Shown in pieces: positions 33,081 through 42,790 of a DNA stretch of 64,000 nucleotides. The notes below the pieces were generated by a model that did no database searches, was not told the DNA's origin, and saw only the letters and a list, made by a program, of their open reading frames with translations. Made by a program: the position numbers and the translations under genes. Origin of the DNA: an uncultured Bacteroidota bacterium (GTDB lineage: Bacteria > Bacteroidota > Bacteroidia > Bacteroidales > P3); the NCBI GenBank assembly GCA_902777005.1, contig CACYSB010000007.1, positions 1 through 64,000 on the forward strand, in the 5' to 3' direction. Every line of letters begins with the position of its first letter. Positions within the stretch are counted from its first letter, which is position 1.

Positions 33081-35911
33081 TGGACGACGCGAAAATAAAG
33101 ATATTAGGTGCAAGGGAGCACAACCTGCAGAATGTGGACTTGGAGATACCACGCAACAAGCTAGTGGTCTTCACCGGCCTCAGCGGCAGCGGCAAGTCGT
33201 CCCTGGCCTTCGACACCATCCACGCCGAAGGGCAGCGCCGATATATGGAGACCTTCTCGGCATACGCGCGCCACTTCATCGGCAACATGGAGCGGCCCGA
33301 CGTGGACTTGATAGAAGGCCTCTCGCCAGTTATCTCCATCGAACAGAAGAGCACCAACAACAACCCGCGCTCGACGGTGGGCACGCTGACTGACACCTAC
33401 GACCTGCTGCGCCTGCTCTACGCACGTATCGGCAAAGCCTACAGCATTGTCAGCGGCAAGCCCATGGTGAAGTACAGCGAGGACAAGATACTGGAGATTA
33501 TCACCACCGAATACGGCAACCGCGACATCATGGTGCTGGCGCCGCTGGTGAAGGGCCGCAAGGGTCACTACCGCGAGCTCTTCGAGCAGGTGGCCAAACG
33601 CGGCTTCCTCAAGGTGCGCGTCGACGGCGAGGTGAAGGAGATCACCTACAAGATGCAGGTGGACCGCTACAAGGTGCACGACATCGAGCTGGTGGTGGAC
33701 CGCCTGCGCGCCGACCGCAATGCCACACGCCTCCGCGAGGCTGTGCAGACAGCCTTCCGACAGGGTAAGGGCATACTGATGATACTGAACAACGAGGACG
33801 GCAGCATACGCTATTTCAGCCGAATGCTTATGGACCCCGACAGCGGTCTCTCCTACCCCGAGCCCGAGCCCAACACCTTCTCGTTCAACTCGCCCTACGG
33901 CGCATGTCCGCATTGCAACGGTCTGGGTGAGGTGGCGCAGATAGACATGCAGAAGCTCATCCCCAACCCGAAGAAGAGCATACGCGACGGCGCCATCGAG
34001 GTGCTTGGAAAATATTCGCCAACCAACTACGTCTATCGCAAGATAGAACTCATGGGCAAGCACTACGACTTCACGCTAGACACCCCTGTGGCCGACCTCA
34101 GCGAGGAAGCTCTCAACGCCATACTCTACGGCAGCAACCACTTCGCCGGCATCGAGGACCCCGAGGACCCGGGCTACCTCAGCGAGTTCCAAGGCATAGT
34201 GAACTACATCACCAGCATGGCCAGCGACGAGAGCCCCGCCAGCCTGCAGAAGTGGGCCGCGAGCTTCATGAACACCGTGCCGTGTCCCGAATGCCACGGG
34301 CACCGTCTTAAGGCTGAGAGCCTCGCTTTCCGCATACTCGACAAGAACATCGGCGAGCTGGCCGACATGGACCTGCTGGAGCTGGAGGAATGGCTGCGGG
34401 CATTGGAGCCGCAGCTCGACGAGCGCGACCGCAAGGTGGCGCACGAGGTGCTGGTGGAGATACTGAAGCGCCTGTCGTTCCTCAACAACGTGGGCGTGGG
34501 CTACCTCAGCATGAACCGCAGCGCCAAGAGCCTCAGCGGCGGCGAGGCGCAGCGCATACGTCTGGCCACACAGATAGGCTCGCAACTCACCAACGTTCTC
34601 TACATCCTCGACGAGCCGAGCATAGGCCTGCACCAACGCGACAACCAGCGCCTGATAGAGAGCCTGAAGCAGCTGCGCGACCTCGGCAACAGCATCATCG
34701 TCGTCGAGCACGACCGCGACATGATGCTTGCCGCCGACTATCTGGTCGACATAGGCCCCGGCGCCGGCATCCACGGCGGCAAGATACTCTTCGCCGGCGA
34801 GGTGACCGACAAGGTGCTGGCGAAGCACAAGCCAAGTGTAACACTCGACTACCTGTCGCGCAAGAGCGACATAGCGCTGCCGGAGAGACGACCCAACGTC
34901 GGCCGCGAGCATATATTATTGAAAGGCGCCACCGGCAACAACCTCAAGGGCGTGGACCTCGACTTGCCGCTGGGCATGTTCGTCTGCGTGACGGGCGTCT
35001 CGGGCTCCGGCAAGTCGAGCCTCATCAACGACACCCTGCAACCCATCCTCAGCCAGCACTTCTACCACTCGCTGCGCGCACCGCTGCCCTACCGCAGCGT
35101 CGAGGGCATAGAGCACATCGACAAGGTCATACAGATAGACCAGAGCCCCATCGGCCGCACGCCGCGCTCGAACCCCGCCACCTACGCAGGCTTCTTCGAC
35201 GATATACGGCGACTCTTCGCCGAGCTGCCGTCGGCACGCATCCGCGGATACAAGCCGGGGCGCTTCAGCTTCAACGTCAGCGGCGGCCGCTGCGAGCACT
35301 GCAAGGGCGCCGGCCTGCGCACCATAGAGATGAACTTCCTGCCCGACGTATACGTGCAATGCGAGGTGTGCGGCGGCAAGCGCTACAACCGCGAGACGCT
35401 GGAAATACGCTACAAAGGCAAGTCTATCGCCGACGTGCTCGACATGACCGTCAACGAGGCCGTGGAGTTCTTCGACGCCTACCCCAAGCTGCGGCGCAAG
35501 CTGCTGGCCCTGCAGGACGTGGGCCTCGGCTACATCACCCTCGGACAGCAGAGCACCACCCTCAGCGGCGGTGAGGCGCAGCGTGTGAAACTCGCCACCG
35601 AGCTCTCACGCACCGACACCGGCAAAACATTATATATATTGGACGAGCCCACCACGGGTCTCCACTTCGAGGACATCCGCATACTGCTCGGCGTGCTGCA
35701 GAAGCTCGTCGACAAGGGCAACAGCGTCCTCGTCATCGAGCACAACATGGACGTCATCAAGGTGGCCGACTGGGTCATCGACCTCGGTCCCGACGGCGGC
35801 CGCGCCGGCGGTCGCATCACCTTCTGCGGCACGCCAGAAGACCTTGCCCGACAGAAAGATAACTTCACCGGCCAGTACCTCAAAGCCGAGCTCGACGCAA
35901 TGCGGCAATAA
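33080..35911 (+). CDS. uvrA: UvrABC excinuclease subunit A
   Basis: 943 residues from ATG 33080, whose A is the last base of the previous stop (TGATG). Two ABC ATPase halves: Walker [10 protein letters not shown] (near residue 30) and G-V-S-G-S-G-K-S-S (near 640); signatures [12 protein letters not shown] and [12 protein letters not shown]. Zinc-binding modules are C-P-H-C, C-P-E-C and C-E-H-C ... C-E-V-C. It scans DNA for bulky lesions with UvrB. Full length. The 3' side is repeat copy D, with no other terminator visible. Confidence 0.97.
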   Translation: MDDAKIKILGAREHNLQNVDLEIPRNKLVVFTGLSGSGKSSLAFDTIHAEGQRRYMETFSAYARHFIGNMERPDVDLIEGLSPVISIEQKSTNNNPRSTVGTLTDTYDLLRLLYARIGKAYSIVSGKPMVKYSEDKILEIITTEYGNRDIMVLAPLVKGRKGHYRELFEQVAKRGFLKVRVDGEVKEITYKMQVDRYKVHDIELVVDRLRADRNATRLREAVQTAFRQGKGILMILNNEDGSIRYFSRMLMDPDSGLSYPEPEPNTFSFNSPYGACPHCNGLGEVAQIDMQKLIPNPKKSIRDGAIEVLGKYSPTNYVYRKIELMGKHYDFTLDTPVADLSEEALNAILYGSNHFAGIEDPEDPGYLSEFQGIVNYITSMASDESPASLQKWAASFMNTVPCPECHGHRLKAESLAFRILDKNIGELADMDLLELEEWLRALEPQLDERDRKVAHEVLVEILKRLSFLNNVGVGYLSMNRSAKSLSGGEAQRIRLATQIGSQLTNVLYILDEPSIGLHQRDNQRLIESLKQLRDLGNSIIVVEHDRDMMLAADYLVDIGPGAGIHGGKILFAGEVTDKVLAKHKPSVTLDYLSRKSDIALPERRPNVGREHILLKGATGNNLKGVDLDLPLGMFVCVTGVSGSGKSSLINDTLQPILSQHFYHSLRAPLPYRSVEGIEHIDKVIQIDQSPIGRTPRSNPATYAGFFDDIRRLFAELPSARIRGYKPGRFSFNVSGGRCEHCKGAGLRTIEMNFLPDVYVQCEVCGGKRYNRETLEIRYKGKSIADVLDMTVNEAVEFFDAYPKLRRKLLALQDVGLGYITLGQQSTTLSGGEAQRVKLATELSRTDTGKTLYILDEPTTGLHFEDIRILLGVLQKLVDKGNSVLVIEHNMDVIKVADWVIDLGPDGGRAGGRITFCGTPEDLARQKDNFTGQYLKAELDAMRQ

Positions 35912-35941
35912 AGTACCGCCTAAACCCACCCGATATATCAC

Positions 35942-36061
35942 CGCTCCGTATCCGGGCCGTATTTATAACGGTTGTTCGCCGGTTGTTTAACGGTTTTGAA
36001 CCGTTAAACAACCGGCGAACAACCGTAGAACAGTCGGAGAGGGTACGGAGAGGGTGCGGAG
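35942..36061. repeat. Interspersed palindromic repeat, copy D (best conserved)
   Basis: The inner palindrome is perfect: 28 bases (35968-35995) pair with 35999-36026 around a TTG loop. The arm is made of 11-base units CGGTTGTTCGC and CGGTTGTTTAA plus CGGTT. The outer right side carries the inverted core (CAACCGTAGAACAGTCGG) and GAGGGTACGGAGAGGGTGCGGAG. It lies between the convergent 3' ends of uvrA and the dipeptidase, where it could also end transcription, although T-runs are short. Confidence 0.85.
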
Positions 36062-36063
36062 TG

Positions 36064-36813
36064 TTAGCGCGGAAGCTGCTGCACGGGGAAGGTGAAATAG
36101 GTGTCGGGGAAGGGTTCGTCCTTGAGGGTGAAATGCCACCATTCGCAATCGTAGGGCTTGAAGCCGTGACTCATCATGGCGGTACGCAGGATGATGCGGT
36201 TGGCGAACTGCTGTGCGGTGATGGTGTCGTTCTCGCCATAGGCCCATGTGTCGGGGTTGCCGCCGCAATCGGGATGGCTCTCGCGGCCGAACCAGTCGAA
36301 GGTGCCGCCCATGTCGACTTCTTTCTCGGTGCGCATGTCAAAGAGGGTGAGGTCGAGCGTAGAGCCACGCGAATGGCTGCTGTGCTCGTCGATGTATAGC
36401 TTTATGAAGAGGCTGTCCTTGCATTCGCGGGGGTAGAAGTAGGTTTTCATCAGCGTGTCGTCGAGGTCTTTGCCCCAGCGCACGAAGTGGTCGACGGCCT
36501 GTTGCGGACGGTAGGCGTCATAGATTTTCAGGCGGTAGCCTTGGGCCTTGAGGTCATTGCTGACGGCCAGCAGGCTGTCGGCGGCCTGGCGGGTGAGGAG
36601 CGCGGTAGGCTGGAGGTAGCCGTCGATGCGCGAGCCTACGAAGTTGTAGGTGCCGAAGTAGCGTATTTCAAGGATGACGTCGGGCACCACGTCGGTAATG
36701 TTGACGAAGGCGGAGGCGTCGGCTTCGGGGGTTGCAGGTTCCTGTTTGCTGCCGCAACCGGCCGACATGGCGACCAAGATACACAGCATCAATGGGATGA
36801 ATGCTTTTTTCAT
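36064..36813 (-). CDS. D-alanyl-D-alanine dipeptidase (VanX/DdpX-like lipoprotein)
   Basis: 249 residues from ATG 36813. The lipobox is A-G-C (Cys20), so the enzyme is probably anchored in the envelope rather than cytoplasmic. The VanX (M15D) motifs are visible: I-L-E-I-R-Y-F-G-T-Y-N-F-V-G, Y-D-A-Y-R-P-Q-Q-A-V, S-S-H-S-R-G-S-T-L-D-L-T-L-F (zinc His and Asp) and the final E-W-W-H-F (catalytic Glu, zinc His). It splits D-Ala-D-Ala. No vanH/vanA partner genes are present, so a role in cell-wall recycling or nutrition is more likely than resistance. Confidence 0.9.
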   Translation of the reverse strand: MKKAFIPLMLCILVAMSAGCGSKQEPATPEADASAFVNITDVVPDVILEIRYFGTYNFVGSRIDGYLQPTALLTRQAADSLLAVSNDLKAQGYRLKIYDAYRPQQAVDHFVRWGKDLDDTLMKTYFYPRECKDSLFIKLYIDEHSSHSRGSTLDLTLFDMRTEKEVDMGGTFDWFGRESHPDCGGNPDTWAYGENDTITAQQFANRIILRTAMMSHGFKPYDCEWWHFTLKDEPFPDTYFTFPVQQLPR

Positions 36814-36838
36814 AGTTTCGTTGTGTTTATATTTGTTG

Positions 36839-36846
36839 CAAAGATA
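36839..36846 (-). promoter_or_regulatory. Dipeptidase promoter -7 box
   Basis: CAAAGATA on the plus strand (TATCTTTG on minus), 26 bases before the ATG at 36813. It is back to back with the plus-strand box at 36878. Confidence 0.7.
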
Positions 36847-36877
36847 CGATTTTTTTTCCACATCATCAAAATATTAG

Positions 36878-36885
36878 TATTTTTG
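36878..36885 (+). promoter_or_regulatory. Symporter promoter -7 box (TATTTTTG)
   Basis: Fits TAnnTTTG, 21 bases before the ATG at 36906. The two divergent boxes are 31 bases apart. Confidence 0.65.
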
Positions 36886-36905
36886 CAGTTCAAAAACACA
36901 AGGGT

Positions 36906-38477
36906 ATGAATACAATTGGCAGATGGCTGGTGGAAGCAATTGATACGGTGAACGGCTGGGTGTGGAGCCCTGCGCTGGTGGGTTTGTGCCTGCTGGCAGG
37001 ACTGTATTTCTCATTCAGGACACGCTTTGTGCAGGTGCGTCGTTTCGGCGAGATGTTCAGGCTGCTGTTCGGCAGCGCCGGTAAGGACAAGAAAAAGACG
37101 GGCATATCGTCGTTCCAGGCGTTCGCCATGGCGCTGTCGGGCCGTGTGGGCACGGGCAACATCGTGGGCGTGGCCACGGCCATAGGCTTCGGCGGCCCGG
37201 GAGCCATAGTGTGGATGTGGGTGATAGCCTTCTTCGGCGCCGGCAGCGCCTTCATCGAGGCCACATTGGCACAGATATACAAGGAGGACCACAACGGACA
37301 GTTCCGCGGAGGCCCCGCCTACTACATAGAGAAAGGTCTCCACAGTCCCTTCTTCGGCGGCCTCTTCGCCGTGCTCGCCGCCGTGGCCTGCGGCTTCTTG
37401 CTGCCGCCGGTGCAGTGCAACGGCATAGCTCTCAGCTGCTCGCGCTCGTTTGGCGTACCAGTGTGGGCTGTCGGCGCCGTCGTGGCTTTGCTCATAGCGC
37501 TGGTAATCATTGGCGGTGTGAAACGTATAGCCAACGTGGCACAGGTGGTGGCACCCGTGATGGCCATGGTATACATCGTCCTCTCCATTGTGGTGCTGGC
37601 TGTCAACTGGCAGATAGTGCCCGACGTGTTCGTGCAGATGCTGCGCGGCGCCGTTGGCGTGAACGAAGTGGGTGGAGCCCTGCTGGGCAGCACCATAGCC
37701 TGGGGCGTGAAACGCGGCATATACAGCAACGAGGCAGGCCAAGGCACGGGGCCGATAGTGGCCGCAGCCGCCAAGGTGAGCCACCCCGTGAAGCAGGGCC
37801 TAGTGCAGGCTTTCTCGGTGTATATCGACACCTTGCTGGTGTGCACCGCCACAGCCATGATGATACTGGCCTGCAAGACATACAACATCATAGACACCGT
37901 GCAACAGACCGCCGCTGGCCCCGTGGTCACATACCTGCAGCAAAACCCCATGGCGCCGGAAGGCGAGCCGGGCGTGTTCTACACCACCGGCGCCCTCGGC
38001 ACCGTGATAGGTTCCAAAACCAGCGACATGGTCATATCCATAGCACTCTTCTTCTTCGCCTTCACCACCATCATGGCCTACTATTACTATGCCGAGACCA
38101 ACCTTATCTACCTCTTCAACCGCTGGCGCCGCCGCATCTACAAGAAACACCCCGAACGGCTGGCCGAGCTGGAGGAGGCCGACATGCACTTCGGCGACGA
38201 CCACGGCGAGAAGGTGGTGGTGTGGCTGCTCCGCGGCGGCACCATAGCGGCTGTCTTCCTCGGCGCCATGGCTGGCAGCGGCATAGCATGGACCATCGGC
38301 GACATCGGCGTGGGCGCTATGGCATGGATCAACGTGGTGGCCATACTGCTGCTCTCGTCGCAGGCGCTACGCGCACTCAAGGACTACGAACGGCAGAAGA
38401 AGCAGGGCGTGGAACCCAAGTTCAACCCCAAAGCGCTGGGCATAAACAATTCGGAATACTGGAACGATGAACAGTGA
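36906..38477 (+). CDS. Alanine/glycine:sodium symporter (AGCS family)
   Basis: 523 residues with about eleven membrane segments. AGCS hallmarks: V-C/G-L-L-A-G-L-Y-F-S-F-R-T-R-F-V-Q-V near residue 35, S-G-R-V-G-T-G-N-I-V-G-V-A-T-A-I near residue 78, K-R-G-I-Y-S-N-E-A-G-Q-G-T near residue 273, and a C-terminal charged cytosolic tail. It takes up alanine, glycine or a similar amino acid with sodium at the inner membrane. Divergently placed from a D-Ala-D-Ala dipeptidase; the pair could release and import D-alanine, which is an inference from neighbourhood only. Confidence 0.92.
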   Translation: MNTIGRWLVEAIDTVNGWVWSPALVGLCLLAGLYFSFRTRFVQVRRFGEMFRLLFGSAGKDKKKTGISSFQAFAMALSGRVGTGNIVGVATAIGFGGPGAIVWMWVIAFFGAGSAFIEATLAQIYKEDHNGQFRGGPAYYIEKGLHSPFFGGLFAVLAAVACGFLLPPVQCNGIALSCSRSFGVPVWAVGAVVALLIALVIIGGVKRIANVAQVVAPVMAMVYIVLSIVVLAVNWQIVPDVFVQMLRGAVGVNEVGGALLGSTIAWGVKRGIYSNEAGQGTGPIVAAAAKVSHPVKQGLVQAFSVYIDTLLVCTATAMMILACKTYNIIDTVQQTAAGPVVTYLQQNPMAPEGEPGVFYTTGALGTVIGSKTSDMVISIALFFFAFTTIMAYYYYAETNLIYLFNRWRRRIYKKHPERLAELEEADMHFGDDHGEKVVVWLLRGGTIAAVFLGAMAGSGIAWTIGDIGVGAMAWINVVAILLLSSQALRALKDYERQKKQGVEPKFNPKALGINNSEYWNDEQ

Positions 38478-39198
38478 CACACGCAACAGATTGATACAGC
38501 TGGCGGAACTCTACGAGACACCGGACTTCATTGTTGGCGACCCGTCGTGGTGGATGCACCAAGTGAGCGGTGAGCGTAACCAGGAGGCTACGGCCTTCGT
38601 GGCGTCGGTGCTGAGCTACGGCAGCCGCGCACAGTTCATGCCGAAGATAGGACAGCTGCTCGAATACGCCGAGGGCGATATGGACCGGTGGCTACGCATG
38701 GGCGCCTATGCAGAGCGATTCGCCATAGGCGACAAGCAGTGTTTCTACCGCCTCTACAACAACGACACCATGCGACGCTTCTTCGACGCCTACAGGGATA
38801 TGCTGGTGCAACACGGCAGCATGGGCACCTATGTATCCGGCACGGCCCTGCAGGCGGTGGAAAGCATCTGCCGGTGGTTCGCCGAACACGGTGTTAGCGT
38901 GGTTGTACCCAAGGACACCACGTCGGCATGCAAGCGTGTGTGTATGTTCCTGCGCTGGATGGTGCGCGACGGCTCGCCGGTTGACCTGGGGCTGTGGAAG
39001 GGCATCATTGACAAGCGTACGCTTATCATGCCCCTCGACACGCACGTGGTAAGCGAAGCCATTAAGCTGGGGCTGCTGCAGAGCCGCTGCGCCTCGATGA
39101 ATGCTGCGTTGAGGCTTACCGATACTATGCGTGAGGCATTCCCCGACGACCCGCTCAAAGGCGACTTCGCCCTGTTCGGCTACGGAGTGTCAGAATGA
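38467..39198 (+). CDS. TIGR02757 (DUF2400) family protein
   Basis: 243 residues overlapping the symporter end by 11 bases. Features seen: Y-E-T-P-D-F-I near the start, S-V-L-S-Y-G-S-R (family pattern of A-x-L-A-Y-G-x-R), R-L-Y-N-N-D-T, C-K-R-V-C-M-F-L-R-W-M-V-R, D-L-G-L-W, and P-L-D-T-H-V near residue 190. The family resembles helix-hairpin-helix DNA glycosylase-like proteins, but no function is established. It converges with a TonB receptor, overlapping its end by nine bases. Confidence 0.85.
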   Translation: MNSDTRNRLIQLAELYETPDFIVGDPSWWMHQVSGERNQEATAFVASVLSYGSRAQFMPKIGQLLEYAEGDMDRWLRMGAYAERFAIGDKQCFYRLYNNDTMRRFFDAYRDMLVQHGSMGTYVSGTALQAVESICRWFAEHGVSVVVPKDTTSACKRVCMFLRWMVRDGSPVDLGLWKGIIDKRTLIMPLDTHVVSEAIKLGLLQSRCASMNAALRLTDTMREAFPDDPLKGDFALFGYGVSE

Positions 39199-41508
39199 GA
39201 AGACCGCACCGAAGCTGGCCAGGAAAGGCAGCTGGTTGACACGCTTGTGCGTGGCGCGGTTGTAATAGAATATGTTCTGTCTACTGTATACATTGGTGGC
39301 GCTGAGGCTCAACTCAAGCAGGCCGCGCTTACCAATGGATATCTTGCGCTTTACGCCGAGGTCTAAACGGTGATAGTTTGGCAGCCGTCCACCATATAGG
39401 TCGGCGTAATGCATGCCGTAGTGGCCATTTTCCTGCGTGTAGTCGCTCACAATACCATTGCCGAACACCAGGCTCTCAAATACACCCTGCGTCTGGGTGA
39501 AGGGGAAACCGCTGCCGAAGCTCCAGCGTGTGCTCAACTCCCACTCGCGCGATGCACCCAAGGCATAGGTGCCGAGGATGTTCACAGTGTGGCGACGGTC
39601 ATAGTGGGGGTTGTACTTCTGCACCTCGTCCTGACGTTGCACATAGCCCAGCGAGTAAGTGGCCCACAGGTAGAGCCGCTCCAAATCAGCCTGCACGCTA
39701 ACGTCGAAGCCAGTGGCATAGCCCTTCTCTATGATGAAATCGGTCATCAGATACTCCGGTTTTGCATATGGACCGCTGCGATAGACCGGATCGTTGGGGT
39801 CGTACATCTTGTTGCGGTTGGCGTTGATGAGCTGGTCGAAATACTTGAAGTAGCCCTCCGCATTAAGGGTGATGTGCTCGCCAAGGTTGTACTCCACGCC
39901 CAGCACGGCATGCTTAGCCTTCTGCGTGTATGTGTTCACCTCACTGCCGTGGAATCTCTTGGTGATGCTCAGGTCTGCCGAGCCGGTAAGAAATCCCGTG
40001 AAGAGATTCACAATGTCGTTGTCCGACCGCGCATCCAAGAATATCTGGCTGTAGAAGCCGCCCGCGAACTTCACGCGCAGGTTGTCGCTGATGTTATACT
40101 TGGCCGCCAAACGGGGCTCGGGACTCACATGACCGAGTGTGGCGTAGTACACCAGCCGGAAGCCCGGGTCGAGCAGCAGCCCACCCGTGTTCAGCTTATA
40201 AGTGGCGAAGATCGAGAGGTTTGCAGAAGGCTTCTCCTGCTCGGTGGAGTAGCCATACTGGTTGACAAAGCGATAGTTCGTGTGGTAACTCTCCATACTC
40301 AATCCGTATTTCAGCTTGTTGCCGCCTATGAAGTTCGTGATCTGAAGGTTCATATTGAAGCCACCTATCTCACTGTACTTCTTGTCAGCCGTACCGTCAT
40401 CCAGAGTGATATAGTAGTTTGAGTAAGCCACCGCGCCGTCAAGTATCGCCGACGCGCCCGTGACGAGGGTGAAGTTCGAGCCTGCTCCGTAGTTCTGCCA
40501 GTGGTAGTCCGCCAGCCCCTGGTAGGCCGTCACCTTGTCGTCATAGCGAAAACCGAACAGGTTCACCTTGCTGCCCGTACCACTGTTGATGGACAACTTG
40601 CCGTAGATGTCCAGGAAGTCGAACGGCAGCCCGCCCTCGACATACGGGTAGAGCTTCTTGCTCGACCATGAAAGGTAGGAATTCTTCGCCGTCACCAGGT
40701 AGGTGATGGTGCTCTTGCTTTGCGCCGTCTCACGCTTCAGCGGTCCCTCCAGTATCAGGCTCGCGCCGAAGGTGTTGAACCCAATCTTGCCGCTGTGGCG
40801 ACGCTTATTACCGTCGCGCGTGGTGATGTCCATCACCGACGACAGCCTTCCGCCGTATTCGGCGCCGAAACCACCGGTGTAGATGTCGGCGTTCAGTATC
40901 ACGTCAGTCTCAAATATGGAGTAGAGACCTATGGAGTGGAACGGATTGTACACTATCATGCCGTCTAACAGACACAGGTTCTGTATCATCGAGCCGCCAC
41001 GTATGTACAGCTGTCCGCCCTGGTCGCCCGTCGAGCTCACACCCGGCAGCACCTGCATATACTGCGCTATGTCGGCCTGTCCGCCTATCGACGGCATCTG
41101 CTGTATCTGCGCCGCCGTCACCTTCTCCACACTCACCTGCGTCTGCATGCGCTTCTCCTCAATCTTGTTGTCGCTGATGACCACCTCGTTCAACGTCTGC
41201 GCCGACGGTTTCAGTCTTATCGTAAGCGTTACCGGGCGTGTTCCGTTGACGGTCACCTCCTGCGTGTACTCCTCGTAGCCCACGTAGCGCACGCGCAGCG
41301 TGTAGGTGCCGTTGGGTATCTTGTTGATAAGGAAGAAGCCGCTCAGGTCGGTGGCACAGCCCATCTTCGTACCGTCGAGCACCACGTTGGCAAACGGTAC
41401 GGCCTCGCCGTTGGCATCGTCGAACAGCGTGCCGCGTATGGTTCCCTGTCCATACATGCCCAAGGACAAAAATGAGAACAGAAACAATAAGACAAGTCTT
41501 TTATCCAT
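39190..41508 (-). CDS. TonB-dependent outer-membrane receptor
   Basis: 772 residues. Signal peptide (1-20), a CarboxypepD_reg-like domain (about 22-110, G-T-L-F-D-D-A-N-G-E-A-V-P-F-A-N-V), a plug domain (about 115-230, L-Y-I-R-G-G-S-M-I-Q-N-L-C-L-L-D-G-M), and a beta-barrel ending A-S-F-G-A-V-F-S-F. No SusD partner gene follows, so it is probably not a polysaccharide SusC but a metal- or small-ligand receptor; the ligand is unknown. Its start shares a base with the stop of holA (TGATG on the minus strand), so it depends on holA transcription. Confidence 0.88.
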   Translation of the reverse strand: MDKRLVLLFLFSFLSLGMYGQGTIRGTLFDDANGEAVPFANVVLDGTKMGCATDLSGFFLINKIPNGTYTLRVRYVGYEEYTQEVTVNGTRPVTLTIRLKPSAQTLNEVVISDNKIEEKRMQTQVSVEKVTAAQIQQMPSIGGQADIAQYMQVLPGVSSTGDQGGQLYIRGGSMIQNLCLLDGMIVYNPFHSIGLYSIFETDVILNADIYTGGFGAEYGGRLSSVMDITTRDGNKRRHSGKIGFNTFGASLILEGPLKRETAQSKSTITYLVTAKNSYLSWSSKKLYPYVEGGLPFDFLDIYGKLSINSGTGSKVNLFGFRYDDKVTAYQGLADYHWQNYGAGSNFTLVTGASAILDGAVAYSNYYITLDDGTADKKYSEIGGFNMNLQITNFIGGNKLKYGLSMESYHTNYRFVNQYGYSTEQEKPSANLSIFATYKLNTGGLLLDPGFRLVYYATLGHVSPEPRLAAKYNISDNLRVKFAGGFYSQIFLDARSDNDIVNLFTGFLTGSADLSITKRFHGSEVNTYTQKAKHAVLGVEYNLGEHITLNAEGYFKYFDQLINANRNKMYDPNDPVYRSGPYAKPEYLMTDFIIEKGYATGFDVSVQADLERLYLWATYSLGYVQRQDEVQKYNPHYDRRHTVNILGTYALGASREWELSTRWSFGSGFPFTQTQGVFESLVFGNGIVSDYTQENGHYGMHYADLYGGRLPNYHRLDLGVKRKISIGKRGLLELSLSATNVYSRQNIFYYNRATHKRVNQLPFLASFGAVFSF

Positions 41509-42515
41509 CAGTGTATCACTTTAAATACAAGTTCCTTCAGTATCTCGCCGTCGGTCACCGTGCCGCTGTTGCGGACGCCCTTGCTCCTAAGGTCCGCCTC
41601 GTAGAGGTAGCCTATGCACGACGCCAGCTTGCCGAGGCTGTAGTTGTTTGCCGCCAGCGCGTAGTCCTTGACGAACACCGGCGCGCAGCCCAGCACCTTC
41701 GCCGCGTCGCTCTTGTTCTCCAGCTGGTGGTAGAACATCACCTTCAGGAAATAGCCGTAGAGCAGCGGCAGCACCTGCTGTATCGGGTTCTTCTTGGGGT
41801 TGGCTGCGAAATAGTTGACTATCCGGTTGCACATCACCGGGTCGCGACGCCCTATGGCGTTCTGCAGTTCGAACACGTTGTAGTCCTTACTAACCCCCAC
41901 CTGCTGCTCTACCAGAGTCTCGTCAATCGTGCCGCCTTCCGCCACAAGCGGATACAGCTTCGACAATTCGTTGGCCGTCTTGCCGAGGTCGGTGCCCAGA
42001 AACTCGCCGAGCATCATCGCCGCCTTGTCGCTTATCGAGCGCCCGTTGGCCGACACCTCGGCCTTTATCCACGCAGGCACCTGGTTGTCGTACACCTTAG
42101 GCGTCTCGTACACCACGCCGGCAGCACTGATAGCCTTGTACACCGCCGTGCGTTTGTCAAGCGTCCCGTGGCGGTAGCACAACACCAGCACCGTCTGCGG
42201 CGACGGTTGCTGCAGGTATGGCACCAGAGCCTCCCACTGACGCTTGTCGATGCCCTGCGCCTCCTTCACCATCACCAGATGCACCGGCGACATCATCGGG
42301 AAGCGCTTGCAATGGCCCACCACAGTCTTCATGTCCACATCGCGTCCGTACACCACCGTCTGGTCGAAATCGCGCAGACCGGGGTCAATGATATGCTCCT
42401 CCATCCAGTCCGACACCTTGTCGATATAGTAGTCCTCCTCGCCCATCAGCAGGTAAACGGGCTGGTATTTCCCACCCGCCAATTCCGCAATCAGTTGTTT
42501 GTCAGTCAGTGCCAT
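41508..42515 (-). CDS. holA: DNA polymerase III subunit delta
   Basis: 335 residues from ATG 42515; a GTG at 42527 is also possible. The Bacteroidota HolA pattern is present: P-V-Y-L-L-M-G-E-E-D-Y-Y-I-D-K near residue 19 (family L-x-G-E-E-x-Y), a cryptic ATPase domain, and the C-terminal collar domain (N-V-F-E-L-Q-N-A-I-G-R-R-D). Delta opens the sliding clamp in the clamp-loader complex. The promoter box lies 25 bases upstream at 42541. Confidence 0.9.
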   Translation of the reverse strand: MALTDKQLIAELAGGKYQPVYLLMGEEDYYIDKVSDWMEEHIIDPGLRDFDQTVVYGRDVDMKTVVGHCKRFPMMSPVHLVMVKEAQGIDKRQWEALVPYLQQPSPQTVLVLCYRHGTLDKRTAVYKAISAAGVVYETPKVYDNQVPAWIKAEVSANGRSISDKAAMMLGEFLGTDLGKTANELSKLYPLVAEGGTIDETLVEQQVGVSKDYNVFELQNAIGRRDPVMCNRIVNYFAANPKKNPIQQVLPLLYGYFLKVMFYHQLENKSDAAKVLGCAPVFVKDYALAANNYSLGKLASCIGYLYEADLRSKGVRNSGTVTDGEILKELVFKVIH

Positions 42516-42540
42516 CGCAGCAATCACATTTTTGAGATTT

Positions 42541-42548
42541 CAAAGATA
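42541..42548 (-). promoter_or_regulatory. holA promoter -7 box
   Basis: CAAAGATA on plus (TATCTTTG on minus), 25 bases before the holA ATG. Confidence 0.7.
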
Positions 42549-42596
42549 CGATTTTTCCCCAAAACGGCAAACATTATTTTACAAACATGAACCGCA

Positions 42597-42680
42597 CCCT
42601 CTCCGACTCCTCTCCGTACCCCCTCCGACCAAAAACCGTTAAACAACCGTAGAACAGTCGGAGCGGGTACGGAGAGGGGG
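42597..42680. repeat. Interspersed palindromic repeat, copy E (left inner arm lost)
   Basis: The outer arms CTCTCCGTACCCCCTCCGAC (42610-42629) and GTCGGAGCGGGTACGGAGAG (42657-42676) pair at 19 of 20 positions. Between them only the right inner arm remains (ACCGTTAAACAACCGTAG). It lies between the divergent holA and acyl-CoA ligase promoters. Confidence 0.8.
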
Positions 42681-42767
42681 CGAAGAAGAAGGGTGGTAAA
42701 AAAGCCGGGAATAAAGTTAAATTTTGAAAAATATTTGGTCATGTCACAAAATAACCATACCTTTGCA

Positions 42768-42775
42768 AATTATTT
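42768..42775 (+). promoter_or_regulatory. Acyl-CoA ligase promoter -7 box (TACCTTTG)
   Basis: Perfect TAnnTTTG, 15 bases before the ATG at 42791. No -33 TTTG at the right distance. Confidence 0.65.
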
Positions 42776-42790
42776 TAAAACGACATAACT

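Noticed and set aside
36064..36813. Vancomycin-resistance (van) locus
   Set aside because: Only a VanX-like dipeptidase is present, with no vanH, vanA or regulatory pair; stand-alone enzymes of this type are common and unrelated to resistance.
39190..41508. Polysaccharide utilisation locus (SusC/SusD)
   Set aside because: The TonB receptor has no SusD gene or glycoside hydrolase next to it; it overlaps holA instead.
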